Counted from the first letter of the stretch, positions 7,197-16,071 are shown. The stretch is 45,643 bases of DNA from UBA2882 sp045542735 (GCA_045542735.1 JAZQLQ010000007.1:1-45643), one strand, 5' to 3'. Made by a program: numbers and translations. The notes: generated from the letters alone by a model not told the origin.

Positions 7197-8321
7197 ATGA
7201 TGACTATTTTGAGAATACAAGACAAATTAAAGATAAAAGGTAGGGAGCCACTGTATATCGTCAAGCATAATAAGGGCGCAATTATTCGTGTTGACGATTT
7301 ATTTTATGACTTGCAAGGGCATAGATTTAAAATAAAAGGAATCGAAATGATACGCGGGTGTTTTACGGATGAACCTCTTGATGAACTACCAATAGGATTT
7401 TCATTTGAGTCGGTTGACAGGGTAGAAATTACCGGAAATATACTTGTTACAGAGTTGCAGGACATTAATTTCTTATTTTGCAATCATCCATTGTATTCTA
7501 AACAAGTGGATATGGATTATGAGATAGAATATCAGGAGGCGGAATTAAGTCATAAATGCGCCTTGTTTAGTTATGAAGACTTGGAAAACGGAAAGCTGTC
7601 TTTATTTGGCGAAGATATATCCGGATTGACAATTTACCGTGGTTGGATGATGAAACCGGAATTGTATAAGATTTTCTATGATTTACTTGAAGAAAGAGGT
7701 ATTTTTTTGATTAATAGTCCGGAAGAATATAAAAGATATCATACGCTTCCGGGATGGTATCATGAGTTTGCTGAAATGACGGTAAAGTCCATTTGGGAAA
7801 AAGATGGAAATGTAAATTCTATTTTGGAAATGAGTACGTCATTAGAGGGAAGCTTTATCGTTAAGGACTATGTAAAAAGTAGAAAGCATGAGTGGTATGA
7901 TGCTTGCTACATTCCCAATATTGCAGATAAGGTAAATGCATCAAAAATAATTAGTACTTTTGTGGAGCGACAAGGAGAGGCGCTTGTTGGTGGGGTTGTT
8001 CTTAGAAAATTCGAAAAGCTTAAGCAGATTGGATTTCATGAAAAGAGCGGAATGCCTATTTCAGAAGAATATAGAGTTTTTGTTTATGCCGGAAAAGTTC
8101 ATGCTGTAGATAATTACTGGCGCAATGACATACAAGTCGATTTTTCGGAACATGAACTTGTATGGATTAAGGACATTGTTGCAAGGCTTCGGAGTAACTT
8201 TGTCACTGTGGATTTGGCGCGCAAGGAAGATGGTACATTGATTATTATGGAATTGGGCGACGGACAAGTTTCCGGGCTCCAAGAGATTGATGAAAAGAGA
8301 TTTTATGAATGTTTTAGATAG
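7197..8321 (+). CDS. ATP-grasp enzyme of the R2K type
   Basis: A 374-residue protein. I choose ATG 7197 because GAAGGAGA lies 9 bases upstream; ATG 7176 would add MEKEIWF and has no ribosome site. The C-terminal half has an ATP-grasp pattern of the R2K kind: a substrate-side YRGWMMKPELYKIFYDLL, GSFIVKDYVKSRKHEWYDAC (ATP-binding lysines), EEYRVFVYAGKVHAVDNYW, and the metal-binding strand VTVDLARKEDGTLIIMELGD. Residues 1-130 form a separate beta-rich domain with GHRFKIKGIEMIRG. Such enzymes ligate or phosphorylate small molecules or peptides in accessory gene clusters; the substrate is unknown. It stands alone behind its own regulated-looking promoter. Confidence 0.7.
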   Translation: MMTILRIQDKLKIKGREPLYIVKHNKGAIIRVDDLFYDLQGHRFKIKGIEMIRGCFTDEPLDELPIGFSFESVDRVEITGNILVTELQDINFLFCNHPLYSKQVDMDYEIEYQEAELSHKCALFSYEDLENGKLSLFGEDISGLTIYRGWMMKPELYKIFYDLLEERGIFLINSPEEYKRYHTLPGWYHEFAEMTVKSIWEKDGNVNSILEMSTSLEGSFIVKDYVKSRKHEWYDACYIPNIADKVNASKIISTFVERQGEALVGGVVLRKFEKLKQIGFHEKSGMPISEEYRVFVYAGKVHAVDNYWRNDIQVDFSEHELVWIKDIVARLRSNFVTVDLARKEDGTLIIMELGDGQVSGLQEIDEKRFYECFR

Positions 8322-8425
8322 GATTCTGACTTAATGATTATCCAGAAGAAAATGTACCAATAAAGGAAAGGATATGAAAACTATAATTGATGATACAATA
8401 TAAAAAGTACATCGGAGGTAAAACT

Positions 8426-9550
8426 ATGAAAAAACTTCAATTTATATTTTTATGTCTTTTGATGATCGCTTTATGTGGTTGTGGAAAGACAGCAGAACCG
8501 GAGGAAGTACCGGCGGCGGGAGAATCTATGGAAATTACATCCTTTTCATTTACACACACAGGGATGTCCACAGAGGAATGTTATCTGTATTCTGTAGAGC
8601 AGACCGAAGATGGCGTCCGTCTTTATACAGAGGAACTGTTTTCCGGCGGATTGATCGTAGATACTATTGTGGATGAACCGGTATTGGAACAATTGGGCGA
8701 AATTGCAGGGAAATATCGCCTGGATAAATGGGATGGTTTTGATAAAGACAATAAGTGTGTGACAGACGGCAACAATTTTTCCCTGTCCATAACACTTGCA
8801 GACGGAAAGACTATTTCAGCGCATGGAAGCAATCGTTTTCCTGATGGATATGATGATGCAAAACAGGAGATTTGCGAACTCTTTGAGGATTTAATCGACA
8901 AGTACGTCAATTCGGAGCCGGAGGCGGATCAGGAATCCTATGAGCAATACTACAAGACAATTCTTGATTCCAACTATGAGTTAATTATGGGCGGCGCAGA
9001 TGCTTATGATTACAGGGAAGGAACTTCCGGTATAGGCGAAGTGATTATGAATAGTGACGGAACCGAGGCAAATGCTATCGGATACACTTTTTTAGATGTC
9101 AATCATGATGGTGTGACAGAGCTGATTATTGGGTCCATAAGCGAGGAAAAAGACGGAAAATACTTTGGTCAGAATATTTATTCTGCATATACATATAAAG
9201 ATATCCCCTATTTATTACTTGAGGGATGGTCCAGAAACCGATGCTTTTTACTGGAGGACGGAACCTTTTATACGGAGGGCTCAGGTGGCGCAATGTACAG
9301 CATGCTTGAGAACTCTGTGTTGGATGCAAATGCCACTCAATTAACATGCAAGGACTTATATTTTACCTATGAGAAAGATGAATCCTTTGAAGAAATTGGT
9401 TTTTATCATAATACAACCGGAGAGTGGGATGTGTCCGTATCGGAAGAGTTGGAAGAGGATGCATTTTGGAGTAAATACGATGAGTATGGCAGCAGAACAA
9501 TAACCTTGGAGTTTGTGCCGTTTTCCGCGTACCAATATGTAGGAGAATAG
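8426..9550 (+). CDS. secreted lipoprotein
   Basis: A 374-residue lipoprotein. The signal peptide MKKLQFIFLCLLMIALCGCG has a lipobox (ALCGC); the mature protein starts at Cys19. Start ATG 8426 follows CGGAGG by about 7 bases; an in-frame ATG at 8387 would place 13 residues before the signal and is rejected. The body has two parts. One is a beta-rich domain (about 40-170) with DGKTISAHGSNRFPDGYDDA. The other (about 175-374) contains TFLDVNHDGVTELIIGS, a calcium-binding-like DxNxDG loop also common in VCBS-type lipoproteins. Function is unknown; it would be anchored outside the membrane. Confidence 0.75.
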   Translation: MKKLQFIFLCLLMIALCGCGKTAEPEEVPAAGESMEITSFSFTHTGMSTEECYLYSVEQTEDGVRLYTEELFSGGLIVDTIVDEPVLEQLGEIAGKYRLDKWDGFDKDNKCVTDGNNFSLSITLADGKTISAHGSNRFPDGYDDAKQEICELFEDLIDKYVNSEPEADQESYEQYYKTILDSNYELIMGGADAYDYREGTSGIGEVIMNSDGTEANAIGYTFLDVNHDGVTELIIGSISEEKDGKYFGQNIYSAYTYKDIPYLLLEGWSRNRCFLLEDGTFYTEGSGGAMYSMLENSVLDANATQLTCKDLYFTYEKDESFEEIGFYHNTTGEWDVSVSEELEEDAFWSKYDEYGSRTITLEFVPFSAYQYVGE

Positions 9551-9594
9551 AGGAATATTTTCTACCGAAGAACGATATCAAGGAGGGTTACACA

Positions 9595-10146
9595 ATGAGC
9601 AGAATAAATTTTGGAGCAAAGCCGTGGGTTTATCCCATGCCCGTATTAATCATAGGAACATATGATGAAAACGGAGTACCCAATGCCATGAACGCAGCTT
9701 GGGGAATGATTTCAGACGGAAACGAGATTACTATTAGTATGTCAGAGCATAAGACTACCAAAAACCTGGCAGTGACAGGCGAATTTACGGTAAGCTTTGC
9801 CACAGAGGATACGGTGATTCCCTGTGATTATGTGGGAATTATTTCCGGCAATAATGTACCGGACAAGTTTGAAAGAGCCGGTTTCCATGCAACTAAGAGT
9901 GCGTATGTGAATGCACCCTTAATTGATGAACTTCCCATGGCGTTGGAATGTAAGGTGAAGAACTATGAGGATGAAATCCTGATTGGTGAGATTGTAAACG
10001 TGAATGCCGATGAAAGCGTTTTGACCGATGGTGTGATTGATATGCGCAAGTTAAAGCCTATTGCTTATGACCCCGTGGGACATACTTATGTGGCTATGGG
10101 CGCCACAGTCGGACAGGCTTTTAGCGATGGTAAGAAACTTGGTTAA
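9595..10146 (+). CDS. flavin reductase family protein
   Basis: A 183-residue protein of the flavin-reductase-like, FMN-binding split-barrel family. Diagnostic stretches are MPVLIIGTYDENGVPNAMNA, SEHKTTKNLAVTGEFTVSFA and the tail DPVGHTYVAMG. Such proteins reduce or bind FMN in the cytoplasm, often supplying reduced flavin or acting as NAD(P)H:flavin oxidoreductases. A strong AAGGAGGG precedes ATG 9595. It is full length and probably monocistronic: a 14-base perfect palindrome (TGCCGATATCGGCA, 10150-10163) with an A/T run follows the stop. Confidence 0.85.
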   Translation: MSRINFGAKPWVYPMPVLIIGTYDENGVPNAMNAAWGMISDGNEITISMSEHKTTKNLAVTGEFTVSFATEDTVIPCDYVGIISGNNVPDKFERAGFHATKSAYVNAPLIDELPMALECKVKNYEDEILIGEIVNVNADESVLTDGVIDMRKLKPIAYDPVGHTYVAMGATVGQAFSDGKKLG

Positions 10147-10191
10147 AAGTGCCGATATCGGCAAAAAAATACAAAAACACCAACAGCTTAT

Positions 10192-10221
10192 TTGAAATTA
10201 TTGCCGATAATGTGGTATACT
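10192..10221 (+). promoter_or_regulatory. promoter of HTH-Fic gene
   Basis: TTGAAA (10192-10197), 18 bases, TATACT (10216-10221), about 48 bases before the start codon. Confidence 0.6.
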
Positions 10222-10268
10222 ATATTGTAGTGAACGACAAATGTCTTAATAATCATGGAGGAGAGCAG

Positions 10269-11159
10269 ATGCGATATCTTTCAGTTACAGAAATAGCCAA
10301 AAAATGGGATGTGTCGGAACGCAGTGTTAGAAATTACTGTGCACATGGGCGAGTAAATGGTGCATTTCTTACCGGTAAGACTTGGAACATCCCGGAAAAC
10401 GCGGAAAAGCCGGAGCGTTCCAACAAGAAGAAGGAACAGCCTGTTACATTATTGGATATTCTGCAGGAGCAGAAAGCAAGCAAATATTCCGGCGGCATTT
10501 ATCATAAGACCCAGATTGATTTAACATACAATTCCAATCATATGGAAGGCAGTCGTCTGACGCATGATCAGACCAGGTATATATTTGAAACTAACACCAT
10601 CGGCGTCGAAAAAGAAGTGCTGAATGTGGACGATGTGATTGAAACAGCAAATCACTTCCGTTGCATTGATATGATTATTGATAATGCAAAGGCAGCTCTT
10701 ACAGAGAAGTTTATCAAAGAGCTTCATCTGATTCTGAAGAGTGGAACCAGTGATTCCGGAAAGGATTGGTTTGCTGTTGGTAATTATAAAAAGATGCCCA
10801 ATGAAGTTGGTGGTATGGATACTGTACTTCCGGAAGAAGTTGCCGATAACATGAAGGCTCTTCTGACAGAATACAATGGAAAAGAAGAAAAGACTTTTGA
10901 AGATATTTTGGATTTCCATGTGAAGTTTGAACGAATCCATCCATTCCAGGATGGAAACGGTCGTGTGGGAAGACTGATTATGTTTAAAGAATGTCTGAAA
11001 TATAATATTGTTCCGTTCATCATCGAAGATAATCTGAAAATGTTTTATTATCGTGGATTGAAAGAATGGAACAATGAAAAAGGTTATCTGACAGATACCT
11101 GCCTGACAGCACAGGATAAGTACAAAGAGTATTTAGATTATTTTAGGATTGCATATTAA
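10269..11159 (+). CDS. HTH-Fic family AMP-transferase-like protein
   Basis: A 296-residue protein; start ATG 10269 lies behind GGAGGAGAG. The upstream in-frame extension to 10149 would run through the promoter and is rejected. Residues 1-45 form a MerR/excisionase-like helix-turn-helix (VTEIAKKWDVSERSVRNYCAHG). The Fic core has the complete motif HPFQDGNGRVGR (224-235), so the enzyme should be catalytically competent to transfer AMP (or a related group) to a protein. An inhibitory motif SNHMEG (89-94) fits [S/T]xxxE[G/N], which in class II Fic proteins blocks ATP from the N-terminal side. The target is unknown. There is no antitoxin-like neighbour, so regulation is probably intramolecular. 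Confidence 0.88.
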   Translation: MRYLSVTEIAKKWDVSERSVRNYCAHGRVNGAFLTGKTWNIPENAEKPERSNKKKEQPVTLLDILQEQKASKYSGGIYHKTQIDLTYNSNHMEGSRLTHDQTRYIFETNTIGVEKEVLNVDDVIETANHFRCIDMIIDNAKAALTEKFIKELHLILKSGTSDSGKDWFAVGNYKKMPNEVGGMDTVLPEEVADNMKALLTEYNGKEEKTFEDILDFHVKFERIHPFQDGNGRVGRLIMFKECLKYNIVPFIIEDNLKMFYYRGLKEWNNEKGYLTDTCLTAQDKYKEYLDYFRIAY

Positions 11160-11193
11160 AATGTGAATATACCAAGAAACGAAAGGAGCCCTT

Positions 11194-12792
11194 ATGTCGT
11201 TACCAAATCATCTTTTGTTTCCGCCAAATTATGACCGAAGCAAAGAAATCATTATGAAGGATTTTAGTTTTATTAAATCCCTCCAAATTAAAGATATGGT
11301 GGTGTTAATCAAAGAAAGTCACCGGGGTTTTGCGGATTTAAAATTAGAAGACTACTTTACTACCAATGAAGAGGTTCTTTCTTATCGTTTAGAGATTGTA
11401 TCCGATCTGGTAAATAATCCTTCACTCTATGAGATTTTCCAAAAATCCATTATTCTTATACAAAATATTCATGATATGCGACGTGCCATGAACAGTGATT
11501 TTTCGGTTGAAGCTGCTCTTAGTAGTGTGCGCTATATCGAAACCTATCAGGAGATTATAGATTTATTTGCAGTAGGATTTCAAAATATTCATCCTGCCTC
11601 CAAAGGACTATCTGCATTTCGTTCTGAAATTTTAGACATCTATCATGGGGAAGAGTATTGTAACCTGCGTCAGGAATTATCAAAAATGGAGGTGCACTTT
11701 GGCAGTTTAAAAAGTGTTACCATTGGAATTAATTTAGATGAAACTATGCAAGTAAAGGAAGCAGGAGTGATTACTGTAAACGAAAAGCCATTCCATTCAG
11801 GAACCCTCATGGAGAAGTTATTAAAAAAGAATTCTCTTGATGCCCACGCTTTAATTTCTCCCCTTTATCCTTTGACAAAAGTATTTCACGGAGAGGAACT
11901 AAAGGCCTTGAACAACTCTGTTCAATCTTCGCTCAACTCGATTTTCACCAAATCTTTGAGAGACTTTGAAACTGTATTACAAAAATATTTTAATGTAAAC
12001 ACGTCTGGTTTCATTGCTCTTTTGGATGATATTCGTTTCCTTACAGCCGGGGTGAAATTCGTTTTAGAGATGAAGGAAAAAGGCTTTGATATGTGTGCAC
12101 CAACCATTCGACCTATGGCAGATAAATACTGCCAGCTTGTGCAAGTATATAATCCGATTTTGGCTAGAAAATCCATTGAACAAACCATTGTTTCCAATAC
12201 ATTTTCGTATGATGAAAACGGACGTTTTTACATTGTCACAGGCCCAAACCATGGTGGAAAATCGATTTTTGCTTACTCCATTGGGATGGCACAGGCACTC
12301 TTCCAGTTGGGATTATTTGTTCCTGCCAAAAGTGCAGTGCTTAGTCCTGTTACCAACATATATACCCATTTTCCGTCTTCTGATGAAAACAACTATGGAA
12401 AAGGACGTTTAGAAAGTGAATGTGCCCGTCTTGGTGCAATTATGAAAAAACTATGCGACACAGACCTTTTACTTATGGACGAATCCTTCGCAAGTACAAG
12501 CGGATTAGAGGCTGGATATATCGCAACGGAAGTATTAACAGGAATTGGTATCATTGGATGTGGTGGAATCTTTGTTACTCACATTCATGATTTACCACAA
12601 CAATTAGCTACATACAACTCACATCCACAAAACAAAGGAAAAATTGACAACCTTGTGGCTCAGATGGAAAACAAAGAGTCCGGAGTGCGTAGTTATAAGG
12701 TTACCCGCACTACTCCGGAAGGGTTGAGTTATGCCAAGGATATAGCCAGCCGATATGGACTTGACTTGGAAAGTATCTTGAATAATTCATAA
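11194..12792 (+). CDS. small MutS-like ATPase
   Basis: A 532-residue protein with the MutS core (connector/lever helices) and the ABC-type ATPase, but no N-terminal mismatch-reading domain. GPNHGGKS (350-357) is the Walker A in the form usual for MutS proteins, with LLMDESFASTS as Walker B/D-loop near 425-435 and FVTHIHDL following. Real MutS is about 850 residues, so this belongs to the short MutS-like groups whose function is mostly unknown; it need not act in mismatch repair. Start ATG 11194 lies behind AAAGGAG. It stands alone among accessory genes. Confidence 0.8.
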   Translation: MSLPNHLLFPPNYDRSKEIIMKDFSFIKSLQIKDMVVLIKESHRGFADLKLEDYFTTNEEVLSYRLEIVSDLVNNPSLYEIFQKSIILIQNIHDMRRAMNSDFSVEAALSSVRYIETYQEIIDLFAVGFQNIHPASKGLSAFRSEILDIYHGEEYCNLRQELSKMEVHFGSLKSVTIGINLDETMQVKEAGVITVNEKPFHSGTLMEKLLKKNSLDAHALISPLYPLTKVFHGEELKALNNSVQSSLNSIFTKSLRDFETVLQKYFNVNTSGFIALLDDIRFLTAGVKFVLEMKEKGFDMCAPTIRPMADKYCQLVQVYNPILARKSIEQTIVSNTFSYDENGRFYIVTGPNHGGKSIFAYSIGMAQALFQLGLFVPAKSAVLSPVTNIYTHFPSSDENNYGKGRLESECARLGAIMKKLCDTDLLLMDESFASTSGLEAGYIATEVLTGIGIIGCGGIFVTHIHDLPQQLATYNSHPQNKGKIDNLVAQMENKESGVRSYKVTRTTPEGLSYAKDIASRYGLDLESILNNS

Positions 12793-12953
12793 CACACTTG
12801 TATTATTACTATTTCTACTACTAACAGGTAGTAACAATGTGATCAAATATGCTATGATTTGACTAGTTTACAACCAAACAAGAAGTTAACCAAAATCCCG
12901 GAATATCCCGCAAAACAGGGCGTTTTCGGCGCAAAAAGGAGCAAACAATTACT

Positions 12954-13418
12954 ATGATAAAAGTACTTTTCATCTGCCACGGCAACATCTGTCGTTCACC
13001 CATGGCAGAATTTATATTCAAAGATATGGTAGCCAAAGCCGGTTTAGCAGATTTTTTCTACATCGAATCCTGCGCCACCAGTTATGAGGAGATTGGCAAT
13101 TCCGTTTATCCCCCTGCCCGCAGGGAGTTGGCAAAGCACGGTATTTCCTGTGACGGAAAGACCGCACGCAAGATGAAAAAAGATGATTTTGAGAAGTTTG
13201 ATTACCTCATTTGCATGGATAACAACAATCTTCGCAACATCCGCCGCGAATTTGGCGAGACTTTACGTGACAGAGTAGAGCTGCTCATGACCTACGCCGG
13301 ATCAGGCAGAGACGTGGCAGACCCTTGGTACACCGGCAACTTCGATATCACCTACCGCGATGTAGTAGAAGGCTGCGAAGCCTTCCTTGACTACCTAAAA
13401 CAAGAAGGCAAAATTTAA
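12954..13418 (+). CDS. low-molecular-weight protein tyrosine phosphatase
   Basis: A 154-residue phosphatase with the P-loop CHGNICRS (residues 8-15: catalytic Cys8, Arg14) close to the N-terminus and the general-acid motif DPWYTGNF (Asp123). This is the full-length LMW-PTP fold, which removes phosphate from tyrosine or arginine residues or from small esters in the cytoplasm. AAAGGAG lies 12 bases before ATG 12954, a slightly long spacing. A good terminator follows. The 161 bases upstream contain an imperfect inverted repeat just after the previous gene but no second gene. Confidence 0.92.
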   Translation: MIKVLFICHGNICRSPMAEFIFKDMVAKAGLADFFYIESCATSYEEIGNSVYPPARRELAKHGISCDGKTARKMKKDDFEKFDYLICMDNNNLRNIRREFGETLRDRVELLMTYAGSGRDVADPWYTGNFDITYRDVVEGCEAFLDYLKQEGKI

Positions 13419-13426
13419 GAAAATAT

Positions 13427-13470
13427 GCTTCCAAAACCAGCCCTTGAGCTGAGTTTTGGAAGCTTTTTAT
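13427..13470 (+). terminator. intrinsic terminator after the phosphatase gene
   Basis: GCTTCCAAAAC (13427-13437) pairs with GTTTTGGAAGC (13453-13463), with a small inner hairpin and a TTTTTATATTTTT tail. Confidence 0.9.
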
Positions 13471-13484
13471 ATTTTTCGATGAAA

Positions 13485-13513
13485 TTGACACCAATCAATA
13501 CTTTTTATAAAAT
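13485..13513 (+). promoter_or_regulatory. promoter of XRE regulator gene
   Basis: TTGACA (13485-13490), 17 bases, TAAAAT (13508-13513). Confidence 0.6.
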
Positions 13514-13569
13514 AAAGCAACACTTTGTTTTTGGGACAAAACAAATATGATATTTTAAGGATGATGAAC

Positions 13570-14529
13570 ATGAAGAAATTTGTTAAAAGATGTAGAGAAG
13601 AAGCTGGATTGACTCAGGATCAACTTGCAGAAAAGATGGGCGTGTCTGTAGTGTCAGTGCAAAACTGGGAAACAGGAAAAACCAAGATCAACCAAGATAG
13701 ATATTGGGACCTTGCGTCTATTTTTAATGTTCCCGTAGAGAAGCTGATGAAAGAGATGCTGATAGAAGAGGACACAAGACGACCGGATATATGGCCCGGC
13801 TTTCTATTCGATGATTCTACAAATGCAATTGTTGACACTCTACATTTGAATTTGGCACAACAGGACCTTTTTGGTCTGTTGTATATTTATGGGTCAGAGT
13901 ATTTGAAACAGACAGAGATAGGTGTTGATACTTTTGAGAAAGATTTAAAAGCTATTCCCTATGGTTTTATAGACCGCGTAGGAAGTATTCAATTTTTAAA
14001 TCAAGCGGAAGATTTGCACAAGGTTATAAAATATGTGAGGTCGGATTTTCTTATGAAAGTACTAAGACAAAATCCGGAAGTTGAGTTTAATGTCAAAAAG
14101 CTACCAAAGAATCTTATAAAAGAGTTTATTGACAATGGATTTAAGCCGTTTGATGAGTTTGCATCTTTTGACGAGGGGTACGAAGGAGCGGTTGGCTTGC
14201 ATTTTCGCATATCCATGAAAAAAGCAAGCATCATACTTCCCGTATTGGAAAGCAACGGTCCTGTTCATATAACAGATGGTTGGTGGTCCAATCCCATAAG
14301 AACTGATATTTCAAGTGAAGTTCAGGCAGCGATTCTCAAAATGTGTGATTTTGATCCGACACTGTGGGAGGAAGGCTATTATAAGGACAAATATAACGTG
14401 ACTCATATCAGGAACGGATTAGAAACGGTTACAGATTATAAAAATGTTTCTCCCAAAGGGAAAGAAGAGTGTTGGATATGGCAGATAAACGATAAGGGAA
14501 GAAAATTGCTGGAATGGCTTCAAAAATGA
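13570..14529 (+). CDS. XRE-family regulator with long C-terminal domain
   Basis: A 319-residue protein. Residues 1-60 are a Cro/C1-type helix-turn-helix (RCREEAGLTQDQLAEKMGVS, then VQNWETGKTKI). The remaining 250 residues are an unrecognised domain with conserved-looking aromatic stretches (ADLHK-like helix, ITDGWWSNPIRTDI) that could sense a ligand. ATG 13570 is chosen because TAAGG is 9 bases upstream; ATGs at 13561 and 13564 lie too close to it. The gene downstream starts 39 bases after the stop behind its own AAGGAGG and may be co-transcribed. Confidence 0.7.
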   Translation: MKKFVKRCREEAGLTQDQLAEKMGVSVVSVQNWETGKTKINQDRYWDLASIFNVPVEKLMKEMLIEEDTRRPDIWPGFLFDDSTNAIVDTLHLNLAQQDLFGLLYIYGSEYLKQTEIGVDTFEKDLKAIPYGFIDRVGSIQFLNQAEDLHKVIKYVRSDFLMKVLRQNPEVEFNVKKLPKNLIKEFIDNGFKPFDEFASFDEGYEGAVGLHFRISMKKASIILPVLESNGPVHITDGWWSNPIRTDISSEVQAAILKMCDFDPTLWEEGYYKDKYNVTHIRNGLETVTDYKNVSPKGKEECWIWQINDKGRKLLEWLQK

Positions 14530-14568
14530 TGTGTTTTACATAGTAGCCTCCGGCGTAAGGAGGATAAG

Positions 14569-14976
14569 GTGAAGAAGAAAAAGTATAGTGCAGAATACAT
14601 CAGTTATGTTGAATCGGGTGAGTCGGCAGCCGTATTTATTGCAAGGGATATTGTAATATCAATTGATACCACCGGAAAGTGGATTGATATCTTAGATCTT
14701 GAAGGAAACAAAAATAAGGATGGAAGATGGGATTTTAGATATTTTATCATTGAATTGTTTCCAAGAAAGATACAACCCAAGTATCCACCAAATACTTCAG
14801 AAGAGGATCGAAAGTATATCACATGGGAGACGGCTCATGAGGATATTCAAGCGCAGAGAAAACAAGGATATAAGGGAAAGAAATATAAAATATGTCCCCG
14901 CTTGGTAAGACGTAATAAAGAAAAGAATGCAAAAGTACAGTGGAGTTATGATATTGTATCTGTAAAAGCATTGTGA
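14569..14976 (+). CDS. unknown small basic protein after XRE regulator
   Basis: A 135-residue basic protein starting at GTG 14569, with AAGGAGG 5 bases upstream. I do not recognise it. It begins KKKKYSAEYISYVESGESAA, has a hydrophobic beta-like first half (AVFIARDIVISIDTTGKWI) and ends in lysine/arginine-rich stretches (QRKQGYKGKKYKI, RLVRRNKEKNAKV) that could bind nucleic acid. The position directly behind an XRE regulator would fit a paired regulatory or toxin-like gene, but nothing in the sequence proves this. Confidence 0.5.
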   Translation: MKKKKYSAEYISYVESGESAAVFIARDIVISIDTTGKWIDILDLEGNKNKDGRWDFRYFIIELFPRKIQPKYPPNTSEEDRKYITWETAHEDIQAQRKQGYKGKKYKICPRLVRRNKEKNAKVQWSYDIVSVKAL

Positions 14977-15049
14977 CACATATTTCATCGAGCGAGAGCG
15001 CGTCCTTAAGGATATATGAAGGATTTTATTTTTATATATTTCTTTTAAC

Positions 15050-15095
15050 ACAAAAGAAAAACACCGCCCTCAAGACCATAGTCTTAAAAACAGTG
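15050..15095 (-). terminator. intrinsic terminator of tRNA-Lys
   Basis: On the - strand, CACTGTTTTTAAGAC pairs over 15 positions (several G-U) with GTCTTGAGGGCGGTG (+ strand 15062-15076 and 15081-15095), followed by TTTTTCTTTT. Confidence 0.8.
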
Positions 15096-15105
15096 CTTTA
15101 TGTAG

Positions 15106-15178
15106 TGCACCTTCAGGGACTCGAACCCTGGACAAATAGATTAAGAGTCTACTGCTCTACCAACTGAGCTAAAGGTGC
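15106..15178 (-). tRNA. tRNA-Lys (anticodon CTT)
   Basis: A complete 73-base cloverleaf on the - strand. Acceptor arms are GCACCTT / AAGGTGC, the D-loop is AGCTCAGTTGGTAGAGC, the anticodon loop CTCTTAA gives CTT (codon AAG), and the T-arm is CAGGG TTCGAGT CCCTG. The discriminator is A and the CCA end is not encoded. Confidence 0.97.
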
Positions 15179-15202
15179 GTATTTACTTGCGACGCAAGCC
15201 TT

Positions 15203-15231
15203 ATTATAGTATAATAAATGCCGATTGGCAA
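15203..15231 (-). promoter_or_regulatory. promoter of tRNA-Lys
   Basis: On the - strand: TTGCCA, 17 bases, TATAAT, about 25 bases before the tRNA 5' end. Confidence 0.8.
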
Positions 15232-15285
15232 GGGTTTTTTACAAATTTTTTGCCAAAGGATTTTCTTGATGAAAAGAGGAAACAC

Positions 15286-16059
15286 ATGATTATAGATACC
15301 CATGCCCATTATGATGATAAGGCATTTAATGATGACCGCCATGAGGCTCTGACAAGTTTATACGAAAAAAGCGTAGAGAAAGTCATCAATGCGGCAGCGT
15401 CTATGCGAGGTTGCAAGAGAACCTTGGATTTGTGCAAGGAATATAACTTTGTTTACGGCATGCTGGGCGTTCATCCTGATGATGTAGGCGAGCTTACTGA
15501 AGCTGACATGGACTTTATCAAAGAGCATGCGGCAAATCCCAAGATTGTGGCAATCGGTGAGATTGGCTTGGATTACCACTGGGATGTGGCTCCCCATGAT
15601 GTGCAAAAGCACTGGTTTTTACGCCAGATTCAGATAGCGAGGGAAACGGGACTCCCCATTTGTGTCCATTCCCGTGATGCGGCAGCAGATACTTTGGCAG
15701 CTTTAAGAGAAGCCAAAGCAGATGAGGTTGGCGGTGTCATTCACTGCTATTCCTACAGCGCAGAGCTGGCAAAGGAATATCTTGCCATGGGCTTTTACAT
15801 CGGCATCGGCGGTGTTGTGACCTTCAAAAACGGTCGCAAAGCAAAGGAAGTGGTAGACATGCTTCCCATGGACCGTTTACTTTTAGAGACAGATGCCCCT
15901 TACTTAGCCCCTGAGCCTTTCCGTGGCAAGCGCAACGAATCGGCTTACCTGTCCTATGTGGCAGCAACCATCGCCGAGATCAAAGGCATCACCCCCGACG
16001 AAGTCATCCGCCAAACCACAAAAAATGCTCACACTTTGTATACTAAGTTGGGACAGTAG
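15286..16059 (+). CDS. tatD: TatD-family metal-dependent DNase/hydrolase
   Basis: A 257-residue TIM-barrel hydrolase. HAH (residues 6-8) binds the first metal; GEIGLDYHW holds the bridging glutamate, CVHSRDA and HCYSYSAELA the histidines, and LLLETDAPYLAP the final aspartate. TatD proteins are 3'-5' DNases implicated in DNA repair and fragmentation in the cytoplasm. Start ATG 15286 lies behind AGAGGA; the longer in-frame extension upstream would overlap the tRNA promoter. It lies 12 bases before rsmA, an arrangement common in Firmicutes. Confidence 0.95.
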   Translation: MIIDTHAHYDDKAFNDDRHEALTSLYEKSVEKVINAAASMRGCKRTLDLCKEYNFVYGMLGVHPDDVGELTEADMDFIKEHAANPKIVAIGEIGLDYHWDVAPHDVQKHWFLRQIQIARETGLPICVHSRDAAADTLAALREAKADEVGGVIHCYSYSAELAKEYLAMGFYIGIGGVVTFKNGRKAKEVVDMLPMDRLLLETDAPYLAPEPFRGKRNESAYLSYVAATIAEIKGITPDEVIRQTTKNAHTLYTKLGQ

Positions 16060-16071
16060 AAAGGAACACAT

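Noticed and set aside
10149..10268. N-terminal extension of the Fic protein
   Set aside because: It would translate the promoter region; the HTH domain starts at ATG 10269 with a proper ribosome site.
11194..12792. mutS mismatch-repair gene
   Set aside because: The mismatch-recognition domain is missing and the length is 532, so only a MutS-like ATPase can be claimed.
14973..15167. 64-residue frame after the XRE partner
   Set aside because: It runs through the tRNA-Lys gene and its terminator on the other strand.
15050..15178. tRNA-Lys as an integration site for the accessory region
   Set aside because: The tRNA is directly followed by its own terminator, and no second copy of its 3' end was seen to the left.
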